Notes: generated from the sequence alone by a model not told the origin. A stretch of 52,272 nt of DNA from Candidatus Rifleibacteriota bacterium (GCA_022704885.1 JAKJFO010000007.1:436-52707), one strand, 5' to 3'; numbered from the stretch's first letter, positions 16,706 through 25,182 are shown. Made by a program: numbers and translations.

Positions 16706-17834
16706 GTGGATTTCGAAGTAGTCGAAAAAATACGCGAAATGAAAACCCGGCTCTCCGGCATCGGGAGCCATCTTTGACCTGCCCAATAAAAGGCTGGAAA
16801 TCGAAGAACTTGAGTCGACGACACTGAACCCCAATTTCTGGAACGACCGTAACCGGGCCCAGGCGATCAGTCAAAAAATCGCCGATCTCAAAAAGTCCTG
16901 TGACACTTACGAGTCGGTGCAGAAAGAATTCAACGATACCGTCGAACTGATGGAACTGGCTGAAGCAGAAAATGACGATGCCATGTTCCACCAGCTCTAT
17001 TCACAGCTCGACCCGATAAGCCATCGTATTGACGGTCTCGAACTGACCACCTTTCTGTCTGAACCTTATGATAATTCAGATACTTACCTGTCGATCAAGC
17101 CGGGCGCCGGTGGCACTGAATCGAGTGACTGGGCCTCGATGCTTTATCGAATGTACCTGCGCTATATCGAGAGTGCCGGCTTTAAATACGAAGTGCTCGA
17201 TCTGCAGGATGAAGAGCATGGCATTAAATCTGCTACTGTAAAGGTCAGGGGGCCATATGCCTACGGCTATCTGAAAGGCGAAAAGGGCGTTCATCGTCTT
17301 GTGCGCATTTCGCCGTTCGATTCGAACGCGCGACGGCACACCAGCTTCACTGCTGTAGATGTTCTGCCGGTTCTGCCAGATGATGTCGATGTCGAGATCA
17401 GAGATGACGATCTCAAACTCGATTTCTTCAGAAGCTCAGGCGCCGGCGGTCAGCACGTCAACAAAACGAGCAGTGCTGTGCGCATAACCCATATGCCGAC
17501 GGGTATCGTAGTTGCCTGCCAGATCGAGCGCAGTCAACACCAGAACCGCGAAGTTGCGCTGGGTATGCTCAAGGCGAAACTGTATGAACTGCAGCAGCGC
17601 GAAAAGCAGAAGGAAATCAAGAATCTGCAGGGCGACATGAAAAATATCGCCTGGGGCAGCCAGATTCGTTCTTACGTTTTTTGTCCTTACACTCTGGTCA
17701 AAGATCTACGCACCGGTGAGCAGACCTCTGATGTGCGCCGGGTAATGGATGGTGATCTTGAGCCTTTCATCAAGGCTTATCTTAACTGGCACGCTAACGG
17801 CGAAAAACCTCTTAACATAAGCGAAGCCGAGTGA
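16706..17834 (+). CDS. prfB: Peptide chain release factor 2, +1 programmed frameshift
   Basis: Translation starts at GTG 16706 (AGGAGG upstream) and runs 23 codons to an in-frame UGA at 16775-16777, in the context CTT-TGA-C. A +1 slip on CTT at 16772-16774 puts the ribosome on GAC (16776-16778) and translation continues to 17834. The product is about 375 aa, the normal RF2 length. It carries GGQ (residues ~247-249, peptidyl-tRNA hydrolysis) and the RF2-specific SPF tripeptide (~202-204, recognition of UGA/UAA). A Shine-Dalgarno-like CGGGAGC sits just before the slip site. Low RF2 favours the slip, giving autoregulation. The 17-kb neighbourhood (hpf, secA, prfB) matches Firmicute order, but with two pilus genes inserted. 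Confidence 0.96.
16761..16778 (+). promoter_or_regulatory. prfB +1 recoding signal
   Basis: The region carries an SD-like GGGAGC (from 16763) close to the slippery codon CTT, then UGA, then C. This is the arrangement of the well-studied prfB frameshift site. The SD-like element is slightly weaker than the AGGGGG of Escherichia coli. Confidence 0.9.
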
Positions 17835-17844
17835 GGAGCTGATT

Positions 17845-19593
17845 ATGAAGCTGAGCAGGCGTATTCTGAACGGTATGCGGCGCGGCAGCGCAATGTTTCT
17901 GCTGATGACCGTTGTCGGCGTTCTCTACATCTTTGGTATGCTGCTGATCAACTACATGACGCAGGAGCGTACGCAAACCGCCAAGCTCGGCGAAAATCTG
18001 CAGGCTTTCTGCCTGGCTGAGGCCGCGATCGAAAAGGCAATGCTCAAGATGCGCGAGCTTTTCAACGAAAAGCTGCTGTCTGACGAGGGTGAGGTTAACG
18101 ACGACATCCTCTCTCTGCTCGACATCGACCGCGCCGAAAACTTCAGCCTGCGCGTCAAAATCCAGGATGGCGAAGTTATCGAAGGCGGTAGTGCCGAGGT
18201 GCTGGTCGAAGTCAACAACCTGCGTCTCACCCCTTTCAAAACCTATATTGATGAGTATGAAGACGTTCCGCCTTCGCTCAAGGTTTATCGCAAGGAAAAC
18301 CGCGACACTTACGCCGACAAGGCGCTGGGTGGCTGGGAAGGCCTGCTGCGCTTCGAAGCGGTCGGCAAATACCGCAACGCCGAGAAGAAGCTCGAAGTGA
18401 TTCGCGAACTCAAGGTGACCGATCTGACGCCGCCCGCCGAGAATTATACGCTATTCGTGGCCAGTCGCAAAGATGAATATCTACGCCACGGCGAATTCAG
18501 ATGCCGTAACTGGAGCATCGTGCGAGACCTCAAGGCTTTGATCGACGACCTTGCGATGAAGACCAAGAACGCGTTTCAGGAAACTCTCGGTAACACAGCC
18601 AGCGACTACTTCTGGGAACCGAATATGGCAAGCAACGTCAGCTTTGAGGGCGAGATCAAAGTCAGAATTCTCAAGGTCATCCGCAAGCTGGTCATGTCGG
18701 TATCTGACCTCAAGGTCAAGGATTTCGTCGATCTGTCGATCGGCAAACTGCACCCATATCTGTGGGGCAAGATTCGCACCAATGGCCGGCTGCATGTATA
18801 TCTGCCGTTTTTTGCCGCTGACGATATCATCAATTATTTCGAAGATAACTCGATTTTCTCGCATCAGCGGCCTGAAATCGGCTATCTCTTCTGCAACAAT
18901 CAGCTGCACGACCCTTATCTGAGCAAATATACCTACTACGAGGGCGAAATCATCAGATACTATCAGAAGCTGAAGCCATACGTTCTCGGCATTACCGAGA
19001 CGCCTTATCCGAGCTCTGACCCTTATACCATCAACACCAAGTTTGACTTTGTTTCGCGCAACCCCGATAAGCTTGAGCCCATGCAGCTCGACCGCATAAA
19101 AAAGAATGCCAAGGATTACTGTCACGAATTTATCGAAAAAGACCTCATACTTGAAGGAACCTATTCAAAGCCAGCAACCATCATGGGGCTGATATTCGTG
19201 CAGGGCAATCTTTACATTGGCGGCCGCATTTCCGGCAAAGCCATGATCGTGGCCAATGGCGACATTATCATAACCGACAACGTCGTTCAGGACAGTGCCG
19301 CTTCGTTTTTGTCTCTGGTTTCGCTCGGCGGTTCGGTAAAATTTGCACGTGAGCTCAAAGATGCCAAAATCGAAGCCGCCATATATGCCAAAGACAGCAT
19401 AGTTGGCGGCGAACAGCTGAATATCTTCGGTAATCTGGCCGTCGACTCGCTGAATCGTCAGAAAGGCGAAGAAGGTGCTTTGATCATGCCGAAAAAGGTG
19501 TTGATCAATTATGATTCGAAGCTCAAAAGCGAAGTTGGCAGCAACGTCTGCTTCAACATCTCAGATCTGATTACGACCATGCGTGATCTCTGA
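17845..19593 (+). CDS. PilX-like protein with polymer-forming (bactofilin-like) C-terminal region
   Basis: A 582-aa protein with a basic N-terminus and one hydrophobic helix (GSAMFLLMTVVGVLYIFGML, near residues 14-33), then an Ala-rich helix (LQAFCLAEAAIEKAMLKM). This is the PilX/GspK-like layout seen in two other genes of the window. A large unrecognised central region follows. Residues ~430-500 (YSKPATIMGLIFVQGNLYI, GGRISGKAMIVANGDIIITD, NVVQD) have the short hydrophobic repeats with Gly turns typical of bactofilin or right-handed beta-helix folds. The start is preceded by GAGGAG, 10 nt after prfB's stop, so it is likely in the same transcript. Function not known; a structural envelope or pilus-associated role is inferred. 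Confidence 0.6.
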   Translation: MKLSRRILNGMRRGSAMFLLMTVVGVLYIFGMLLINYMTQERTQTAKLGENLQAFCLAEAAIEKAMLKMRELFNEKLLSDEGEVNDDILSLLDIDRAENFSLRVKIQDGEVIEGGSAEVLVEVNNLRLTPFKTYIDEYEDVPPSLKVYRKENRDTYADKALGGWEGLLRFEAVGKYRNAEKKLEVIRELKVTDLTPPAENYTLFVASRKDEYLRHGEFRCRNWSIVRDLKALIDDLAMKTKNAFQETLGNTASDYFWEPNMASNVSFEGEIKVRILKVIRKLVMSVSDLKVKDFVDLSIGKLHPYLWGKIRTNGRLHVYLPFFAADDIINYFEDNSIFSHQRPEIGYLFCNNQLHDPYLSKYTYYEGEIIRYYQKLKPYVLGITETPYPSSDPYTINTKFDFVSRNPDKLEPMQLDRIKKNAKDYCHEFIEKDLILEGTYSKPATIMGLIFVQGNLYIGGRISGKAMIVANGDIIITDNVVQDSAASFLSLVSLGGSVKFARELKDAKIEAAIYAKDSIVGGEQLNIFGNLAVDSLNRQKGEEGALIMPKKVLINYDSKLKSEVGSNVCFNISDLITTMRDL

Positions 19594-19598
19594 CCGGT

Positions 19599-21290
19599 TC
19601 AGTCCGGGTAGGCTGAGATGAATTCGAACGAAGGCATGCGCACCAGCTGGCCGAGATCATTGATGATGTCGTAGAACTTCCAGTCGGTGGTGCCGTTGAA
19701 GGTAATCATCTGTCCTTCGCGGGCAAATGGCGGAAAACCGCCGCGCCTGGTTGCCAGCAGAAAAGTCGGCTGGTTGTTGAAGTGGCTGTTGAGGCGATAA
19801 TCGTTGCGATCGCGACTCATCGCGTCGAGTTCGTCCTGGCTGAGTTCTTTGATCATCAGCAGAAAATCGCGGCCATGCCGGGTGATCTTGCGGGCAATGT
19901 AGCCGCGCCATTCAACCGTTATCGGGCCGGTAAAGCGGGTTTTGAAGTTGATGTCGTTGAGCTGCCAGTATTGCAGGTTGGTGCCGGCGAAATTGCCACG
20001 GGTAGTTGTAAAGCCTTCGCGGGCTGGGCGTTGCTTTTCTTCGGCTTCACGTATTTTAAAACGGGCGACTTCGAGTTTTCTCACCGCATCGCGGCGCGAA
20101 TTTTCGTTCAGGTTACCGGTTTCGAGTGCCTGACTGAACAGGTTGGCGGCTTCTTCGAATTTGTTGGTAGTGAACGCATGATTGCCGCGCAGATAAAGAT
20201 CGTTAGCCAGATTGCCGGCTGATTCACTCAGACGCATCTGCAGATTGGGATTGCCAGGATTCATGGCATTGGCGCGGGCGTAATATTCTTTGGCTTTTTC
20301 GGGGCTGCCCATGGTTTCGTAGACACGAGCCATTTCGAGAGCTACCGAAGCCTGGGGTTTAACGACGTAGTAGATCTGATAGTTCTTGATCGCGTCTTCG
20401 AGCAGATTAACCCGGGCATAGTTGCGACCAAGCAGATAGTAGGCATCGTAGAATTTGTCATCGACGCGCAGGCACTCTTCAAGATGCTTGATCGATGCGA
20501 AAAGATCGCCTTTTACGCTTAATGCTTTGCCTATGAGAAAATGTGCGCGCGGGCTGTCGGGGTTGCTCTGCAGTATGTTTTCGAGCGCAGCGACGGCTTC
20601 ATCGGTTTTGCCGCTGTCGAGCAGGTTTTCGGCACGTTGTTCACCAGCCGGTTTTGACGCCTGGGCAGTCGCTCTGAGGGGTAATGGTGGCAGCTTCAAA
20701 TCCTGGATGCTGACCCGGCCAGTAGACTGTATCGGAGGCAGAGTCGGGGTTGCCGGCTGAGTAACGACTCTGGCCGTCTGGGTTGGTGGCACCGGGCGCG
20801 GTTGAGCCGTCTGCGGTGCTGGTTGCTGTGTGATGACACGTGCCGGCTGAGTCTGTTGCGGCGGTTCGTAGCGAACTACCGGAGCTGGCATTGATTGCTG
20901 GGGCTGTGCTTGTTGTGCCGGCGTCTCAGTCTGGGCGCTATAAGCTCTGATGCGCTTCAGTTCGACCGTGCATCTGGCGATGCCACGCCGGGCAGCGACC
21001 ATCGAGGTGTCGAGCGAAGCGGCAAGGCGGTATTCCTTGAGAGCTTCTTCAAAATTACCGGTGAGTTCGAAAAGACGACCAAGATTGAAATGTACTCCGG
21101 GATGTCGAGGAGACTGCTCATATGCCTGTTTCAAAGCCTGGTGCGCCTGTTTGTAGCGCTGCTGATAGATATGATTGACTGCTTCTTCGACGAGAATATT
21201 GGTATTGTCGAAAGCCAGAAGCGGCAGGCTGCCGGCAGCGGCCAGTGCGGCCGAAAGCAGCAGGGTTTTTAACTTGCCCGGATATTTCAT
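19599..21290 (-). CDS. Secreted TPR-repeat protein with Pro/Gln-rich linker
   Basis: A 563-aa protein beginning at ATG 21290 (AAAGGA 9 nt upstream; an in-frame TTG two codons earlier is less likely). The first ~28 residues form a signal peptide (KLKTLLLSAALAAAGSLPLL). Two to three TPR units (residues ~30-115) are followed by a Pro/Gln/Ala linker (about 120-190) and six or more TPRs (about 215-400). The C-terminal ~120 residues (from NLQYWQLNDI onward) form a separate, apparently folded domain I do not recognise. The overall plan (signal, TPR, low-complexity linker, TPR) matches the 8652-10322 protein. The stop is 6 nt from the convergent 582-aa gene. A TTGTTT-17-TATAAT promoter lies upstream at 21338-21366. 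Confidence 0.78.
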   Translation of the reverse strand: MKYPGKLKTLLLSAALAAAGSLPLLAFDNTNILVEEAVNHIYQQRYKQAHQALKQAYEQSPRHPGVHFNLGRLFELTGNFEEALKEYRLAASLDTSMVAARRGIARCTVELKRIRAYSAQTETPAQQAQPQQSMPAPVVRYEPPQQTQPARVITQQPAPQTAQPRPVPPTQTARVVTQPATPTLPPIQSTGRVSIQDLKLPPLPLRATAQASKPAGEQRAENLLDSGKTDEAVAALENILQSNPDSPRAHFLIGKALSVKGDLFASIKHLEECLRVDDKFYDAYYLLGRNYARVNLLEDAIKNYQIYYVVKPQASVALEMARVYETMGSPEKAKEYYARANAMNPGNPNLQMRLSESAGNLANDLYLRGNHAFTTNKFEEAANLFSQALETGNLNENSRRDAVRKLEVARFKIREAEEKQRPAREGFTTTRGNFAGTNLQYWQLNDINFKTRFTGPITVEWRGYIARKITRHGRDFLLMIKELSQDELDAMSRDRNDYRLNSHFNNQPTFLLATRRGGFPPFAREGQMITFNGTTDWKFYDIINDLGQLVRMPSFEFISAYPD

Positions 21291-21322
21291 TGGCAACGTC
21301 CTTTAAACTTGATCAGGCTTTT

Positions 21323-21352
21323 TTGACTAGCCTTCTGATTATATGCTATTAT
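21323..21352 (+). promoter_or_regulatory. Promoter of the 28-aa microprotein gene
   Basis: TTGACT (21323-21328), an 18-nt spacer and TATTAT (21347-21352). The predicted start is about 25 nt before the microprotein ATG. It overlaps a divergent promoter at 21338-21366. Confidence 0.6.
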
Positions 21353-21366
21353 CGTTTTTGAAACAA
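21338..21366 (-). promoter_or_regulatory. Promoter of the TPR gene at 19599-21290
   Basis: On the minus strand TTGTTT (21361-21366), a 17-nt spacer and a perfect TATAAT (21338-21343). It overlaps the plus-strand promoter, so polymerases for the two directions would compete. Confidence 0.55.
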
Positions 21367-21383
21367 ACCTGATGGAGGTCGGC

Positions 21384-21470
21384 ATGTCTATTTTTCGTTT
21401 TGTCTGGTGGGCAGTCATAATCAGTATCTGTGCTTTTGCCGGTTACATCTACGGCTATCTCGCCGAGTAA
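21384..21470 (+). CDS. 28-aa single-membrane-span microprotein
   Basis: ATG at 21384 with GGAGG at 21374-21378 gives MSIFRFVWWAVIISICAFAG followed by YIYGYLAE and a stop. Residues ~6-25 form one hydrophobic span, with an aromatic-rich start (FRFVWW) and a C-terminal YxYGY tail. It is flanked by its own promoter (21323-21352) and a rho-independent terminator (21501-21526), so it looks like a self-contained gene despite its size. No family is recognised. It could be a small membrane regulator or a type I toxin-like peptide, but there is no antisense promoter within the gene to support the latter. Confidence 0.6.
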   Translation: MSIFRFVWWAVIISICAFAGYIYGYLAE

Positions 21471-21500
21471 CCTGCGCTGACATCGACCCGGTGTGCCTCT

Positions 21501-21526
21501 AAGGGCCTGATCTACAGGCTCTTTTA
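21501..21526 (+). terminator. Rho-independent terminator of the microprotein gene
   Basis: AAGGGCCTG (21501-21509), loop ATCTA, CAGGCTC (21515-21521) and a TTTTA tract. The stem has seven pairs including one G-U, extended by two A-U pairs into the tract. Confidence 0.65.
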
Positions 21527-21544
21527 ATGAGGCGGTGCCGGGTT

Positions 21545-21748
21545 TTATTCTGTTCTGGTCAGGCGATTGAATTTGCCGTGCTTTTTCAGCAGTTCGATGT
21601 ACTCGGCCTGCAGCTCGGCTACCCCGAACAACGCGGCGGTGAGAAAATCTTCGCGGCTGTAACCGTGCCGGCGTGTGAGCTCACTGAAACTCTGACCCTC
21701 AGCGAGCTGGTCAAGAATTTTCTCAGAGGTCGTCAAAGTTCTGGCCAT
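21545..21748 (-). CDS. Small HTH-like protein of unknown function
   Basis: A 67-aa protein from ATG 21748; AGGAG with a poly-A spacer lies just upstream, so this start is preferred over one five codons earlier. The sequence SEKILDQLAEGQSFSELTRR is followed by a Gly-Tyr turn and a second helix, giving the spacing of a helix-turn-helix or small DUF433-like unit, but the match is by eye only. The C-terminal third is a charged helix ending in KHGKFNRLTRTE. It is alone between the microprotein terminator and cysS. No toxin partner is visible next to it. Confidence 0.55.
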   Translation of the reverse strand: MARTLTTSEKILDQLAEGQSFSELTRRHGYSREDFLTAALFGVAELQAEYIELLKKHGKFNRLTRTE

Positions 21749-21885
21749 TTTTTTCTCCTGCATAGAATATTCTTAAATAAAATATCGGCAATATGCAACC
21801 GGTTGGCCTGTATTTTTAGTTATTATTGTCAGGCGCCTGTGATATTATCAGAACCTGAAAAACTAAACCAAGCATGGAGGAGCCC

Positions 21886-23334
21886 ATGGCACTCACACTC
21901 TACAATTCAATCAACCGCCAGAAAGAAGAATTCGTGCCGCTAGAGCCCGGTCATGTCGGCATCTATGTCTGCGGTCCGACGGTATATGGCCCGCCGCACC
22001 TCGGTCATGCCAAGAGCTATATCACCTTCGACGTTCTGGTAAAGCACCTTCGCCAGTCAGGCTTCAAGGTTCGCTATGTACAGAATATCACTGATGTCGG
22101 TCACCTTACCGACGATGCCGATGCCGGCGAAGACAAGATACAGCGCCAGGCCCGTCTCGATCAGGTTCATCCCTGGGAGATCGTTGACAAATGGACGCGG
22201 CAATACATGAACGATATGGAAAAGTTGCGCGTCGCTCACCCGAACTTCTATGTGCGTGCCAGTCAGCATATTGGCGAGCAGATCGAAGCAGTGCAGAAAC
22301 TGGTCGAAAAAGGCCATGCTTACGTGGTTGACGGCAATGTCTATTATGATGTTGAGTCGTTTCCCGAATATGGCAAGCTTTCCGGGCGCCGCCTCGAAGA
22401 GCAGAAAGAAGCGGTGCGCGTCGAATCACGCAGCGACAAAAAAAATCCGCGCGACTTCGCACTCTGGAAAAGAGCCGAGCCCGGCCACATTCTTAAATGG
22501 AACTCACCCTGGGGCCCCGGCTACCCTGGCTGGCACATTGAATGCTCGGTAATGGCCACCAAATATCTCGGCGACACTTTCGATATTCATGGCGGCGGGC
22601 TCGAAAACAAGTTTCCGCACCATGAATGTGAAATCGCTCAGTCTGAAGCGCTCAATGGCGTTCCATTCTGCCGCTACTGGGTTCACAATAACATGGTTAC
22701 CGTCGATGGTATCAAAATGGGCAAGTCGCTGGGCAACTTCAAGACCTGTGAAGATCTTCTGGCCAGGCACTCACCAGAGGCTCTGCGCGCTTTCGTGCTC
22801 ACCACCCATTATCGCTCGCCATCCAACTATACTGAAGAAGCAATTTCGGCGGCAGCCAGCGGTCTTGGCCGTCTGGCCCAGCTGCAGACAGCTCTGCTGG
22901 AAATCATCGAGAAAAATGTCAGTGCCGGGGCAGCTGATAATGAAGCCGAAAAGCTTTGCAGCGAAGTCGATGCAAAAATTCGTGAGCGCCTCGACGACGA
23001 TATCGACACACCAGGCGCAATTGCCGGGTTATACAGCTTTGTAACCGAAGTTAACCGTTTTATCGGCGCCAGTGCCCTGTCAGCGAATACGGCAAAACTT
23101 ATTTTGTCGATTATTCAGAAATGGGGTGGAGATGTTCTCGGCATTTTGCCTCCGGCAGCCGGTAAAAATGAGGATGTTGATATAGCACCCGTGATGCAGA
23201 TGCTCATCGAACTGCGCCAGGAAATGAAAGCCGCCAAAAAATACGACGTAGCCGATGCGATTCGCAACCGTCTTAAAGATGCGGGCATTCTGATCGAAGA
23301 CACCCGCGATGGGGCCCGCTGGAAGCGGATTTAA
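21886..23334 (+). CDS. cysS: Cysteinyl-tRNA synthetase
   Basis: A 482-aa class I synthetase, started at ATG 21886 because GGAGG lies 5-8 nt upstream; an ATG four codons earlier has no site. The HIGH-type motif is PHLGH within YVCGPTVYGPPHLGHAKSY, and the KMSKS-type motif is KMGKS within GIKMGKSLGN. The zinc-ligand segments CGPTVYGPPH and the W-x-IECSVM/HHECE stretches are present. It heads the conserved block cysS, mrnC, rlmB. The last 60 residues contain the DALR-type anticodon helices. Confidence 0.96.
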   Translation: MALTLYNSINRQKEEFVPLEPGHVGIYVCGPTVYGPPHLGHAKSYITFDVLVKHLRQSGFKVRYVQNITDVGHLTDDADAGEDKIQRQARLDQVHPWEIVDKWTRQYMNDMEKLRVAHPNFYVRASQHIGEQIEAVQKLVEKGHAYVVDGNVYYDVESFPEYGKLSGRRLEEQKEAVRVESRSDKKNPRDFALWKRAEPGHILKWNSPWGPGYPGWHIECSVMATKYLGDTFDIHGGGLENKFPHHECEIAQSEALNGVPFCRYWVHNNMVTVDGIKMGKSLGNFKTCEDLLARHSPEALRAFVLTTHYRSPSNYTEEAISAAASGLGRLAQLQTALLEIIEKNVSAGAADNEAEKLCSEVDAKIRERLDDDIDTPGAIAGLYSFVTEVNRFIGASALSANTAKLILSIIQKWGGDVLGILPPAAGKNEDVDIAPVMQMLIELRQEMKAAKKYDVADAIRNRLKDAGILIEDTRDGARWKRI

Positions 23335-23336
23335 CC

Positions 23337-23795
23337 GTGGAAGTCAACAAAACACAGTTTGGTGGCTCAGACAGCTTCAATCTCGGCAGTCCCTGGAACG
23401 CTGATGAAGTGGCACATCTGCCTGCCCGCACTCTTGCCTATATTGGCGATGCCGTGTATGACCTGGGTCTGCGTCTTGCCCACGTGCGCAGTGGTATCGA
23501 CAACGCCGGCCGTCTGCATGATTCGCTGGTCGGGCATGTGAATTCATCAGCTCAGGCAAAGATCTTCGACATGATATTCGCCGAACTCGACGAAAACGAG
23601 CAGCAGATGGTAAAAACCTGGCGTAATGCCAAGACTCCGGCGCGTTATGGCTCTGGCACCCGGGCAGAATATGCTCGTGCTACCGCTCTCGAGGCCTGGG
23701 TGGCCTGGCTGTTTCTGACCGGCCAGAAAGAGCGTCTTCAGAAATTGTTCGAACTCATTAGCGGCCAGGTTCACGCAACCGGCCAGACCGACTGA
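23337..23795 (+). CDS. mrnC: Mini-ribonuclease III
   Basis: A 152-aa protein with a single RNase III catalytic domain and no dsRNA-binding domain. The signature LAYIGDAVYDLGLR contains the catalytic Asp (D38). It starts with GTG at 23337, two nt after the cysS stop, so expression is coupled. In Bacillus the protein matures 23S rRNA ends. The order cysS-mrnC-rlmB is the same here. The N-terminal ~25 residues are an extension without known function. Confidence 0.93.
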   Translation: MEVNKTQFGGSDSFNLGSPWNADEVAHLPARTLAYIGDAVYDLGLRLAHVRSGIDNAGRLHDSLVGHVNSSAQAKIFDMIFAELDENEQQMVKTWRNAKTPARYGSGTRAEYARATALEAWVAWLFLTGQKERLQKLFELISGQVHATGQTD

Positions 23796-23811
23796 AACAG
23801 GAAGAAACAGT

Positions 23812-25014
23812 ATGAATAAAAGACCGGGTGGCTCAAAGGATTTTGGCAGACGGGGTGATTTCGCAAAAAAGCATGGTCGTGATGACAAGCGCCAGGATCG
23901 GCCTGATCGGCCGGCGCGTGGTCCAGGAAAGGAACAGCGCGATAATAACGACCGGCCTGACCGCAGTGGAAGACCTGAGCGGCCAGCCCGCCCAGACCGC
24001 GCCGGCAGACCAGAGAGGCCTGGCAGACAAGATCGTTCTGGTCGTCCTGGTCGTTTTGACCGAACCGATCGCTCAGACAGACCTGATTATGCTGACAGGC
24101 CAGATCGGCAAGGCGCTCCTGAACGCAAGAATTTTCGCAGAGGTCCTGAACGGCAGGATGGCCGTAACCGCCCGCAACGTCAGGACTGGCAGGATCGCCC
24201 GGCCCGTCCGTCTCAAAAGTCGGCCGAAAAGAGTTTTGACAGGCGTGACAATGAGCATTCCGCCGCGCCGGCTGAAGATGAACGCCTGATCATAAAGGGG
24301 CGGCACGAAGTGCTGCAGGCTCTTGAGGGCGGCCAGACCATCGACTCGGTGGTAATTTCGACAGCCGTCAAGGGGCCGGTTGGTGGCCAGATTCGCGAAC
24401 TGGCTTCGCATCGGCATATTCCGGTTAAAGAGCTTGGCCCCGATCTGTTCGAGCGCAAATTTGGCGCAAAGAGCCAGGGTGTTGCCGCGATCGGCGGCGT
24501 TTTTGAATATTGTGAGCTGGCTGATCTCATCGACCGTCTGCCGCAGGGGCGACGCATACTGGTTGCGCTCAACCATGTCGAAGATCCGCGAAATCTTGGT
24601 GCTATCGTGCGCACTGTCGAGGCTTCCGGCTGTGGTGGCGTTATCATACCAAAGCACCGCGCGGCCGGCATGACCGAATGGGCGATACGTACGGCTCAGG
24701 GCGCGGCGGCGCACCTGCCGGTTGCCCGTGTCAATAACATGGGCACAGCTCTTGAGCAGCTTAAAGAATCAGGTTTCTGGGTTGTCGGTCTTGAGGGCAG
24801 CGCTGAAAAAAAATATGACGAGCTGATGTACAATAGCGACGTCGTTCTTGTGGCCGGAGGCGAAGATGCGGGGTTGGGCGAAAGAATTCAGCGGGTTTGC
24901 GATGATCTGGTGGCGATTCCGCTGATCGGCAAAACCCCTTCTTTAAACGTCTCAGTCAGCACTGCCGTGGTTTTGTACGAAATTTTGCGCCAGCGACGGT
25001 TTTTTCAAAAATAA
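23812..25014 (+). CDS. rlmB: 23S rRNA 2'-O-methyltransferase RlmB with long disordered N-terminus
   Basis: A 400-aa SPOUT (TrmH/SpoU) methyltransferase. Residues 158-235 form the substrate-binding domain (IIKGRHEVLQALEGG). Residues ~250-400 are the catalytic knot with motif 1 NHVEDPRNLGAIVRT (254-268), motif 2 VLVAGGEDAGLGERI and motif 3 IPLIGKTPSLNVSVSTAV. The expected target is G2251 of 23S rRNA. Residues 1-157 are an unusual low-complexity extension rich in Arg, Asp, Pro and Gly (repeats like GRPERPARPDRAGRP), likely disordered and RNA-binding. It starts 16 nt after mrnC (AGGAAGAAACAG upstream). A new, strong promoter for the tRNA/tuf block begins right after it. Confidence 0.93.
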   Translation: MNKRPGGSKDFGRRGDFAKKHGRDDKRQDRPDRPARGPGKEQRDNNDRPDRSGRPERPARPDRAGRPERPGRQDRSGRPGRFDRTDRSDRPDYADRPDRQGAPERKNFRRGPERQDGRNRPQRQDWQDRPARPSQKSAEKSFDRRDNEHSAAPAEDERLIIKGRHEVLQALEGGQTIDSVVISTAVKGPVGGQIRELASHRHIPVKELGPDLFERKFGAKSQGVAAIGGVFEYCELADLIDRLPQGRRILVALNHVEDPRNLGAIVRTVEASGCGGVIIPKHRAAGMTEWAIRTAQGAAAHLPVARVNNMGTALEQLKESGFWVVGLEGSAEKKYDELMYNSDVVLVAGGEDAGLGERIQRVCDDLVAIPLIGKTPSLNVSVSTAVVLYEILRQRRFFQK

Positions 25015-25026
25015 TTCAAAAAACAG

Positions 25027-25055
25027 TTGACATTAAACTGCAACTGCTTTATAAT
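25027..25055 (+). promoter_or_regulatory. Consensus promoter of the tRNA-tuf operon
   Basis: Perfect TTGACA (25027-25032), a 17-nt spacer and perfect TATAAT (25050-25055), 46 nt before the first tRNA. It is the strongest promoter in the window, as expected for stable RNA and EF-Tu. Confidence 0.9.
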
Positions 25056-25101
25056 CGCTCAATACCGTTAGCACGGTACAGTTCTTTTTGAACTGGTAGC
25101 C

Positions 25102-25174
25102 GCCGGCGTAGCTCAATTGGCAGAGCAGCTGACTTGTAATCAGCAGGTTGCGGGTTCGAGTCCCATCGCCGGCT
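25102..25174 (+). tRNA. tRNA-Thr (anticodon TGT)
   Basis: A 73-nt cloverleaf: acceptor GCCGGCG/CGCCGGC, D arm GCTC...GAGC, anticodon stem GCTGA/TCAGC with loop CTTGTAA (UGU), T loop TTCGAGT. The T stem has mismatches at its base. No CCA is encoded. Confidence 0.9.
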
Positions 25175-25182
25175 TGGCAGAC

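Noticed and set aside
21384..21470. Type I toxin-antitoxin with antisense RNA.
   Set aside because: The peptide could suit it, but no antisense promoter is seen over the gene and the overlapping minus-strand promoter points away from it.
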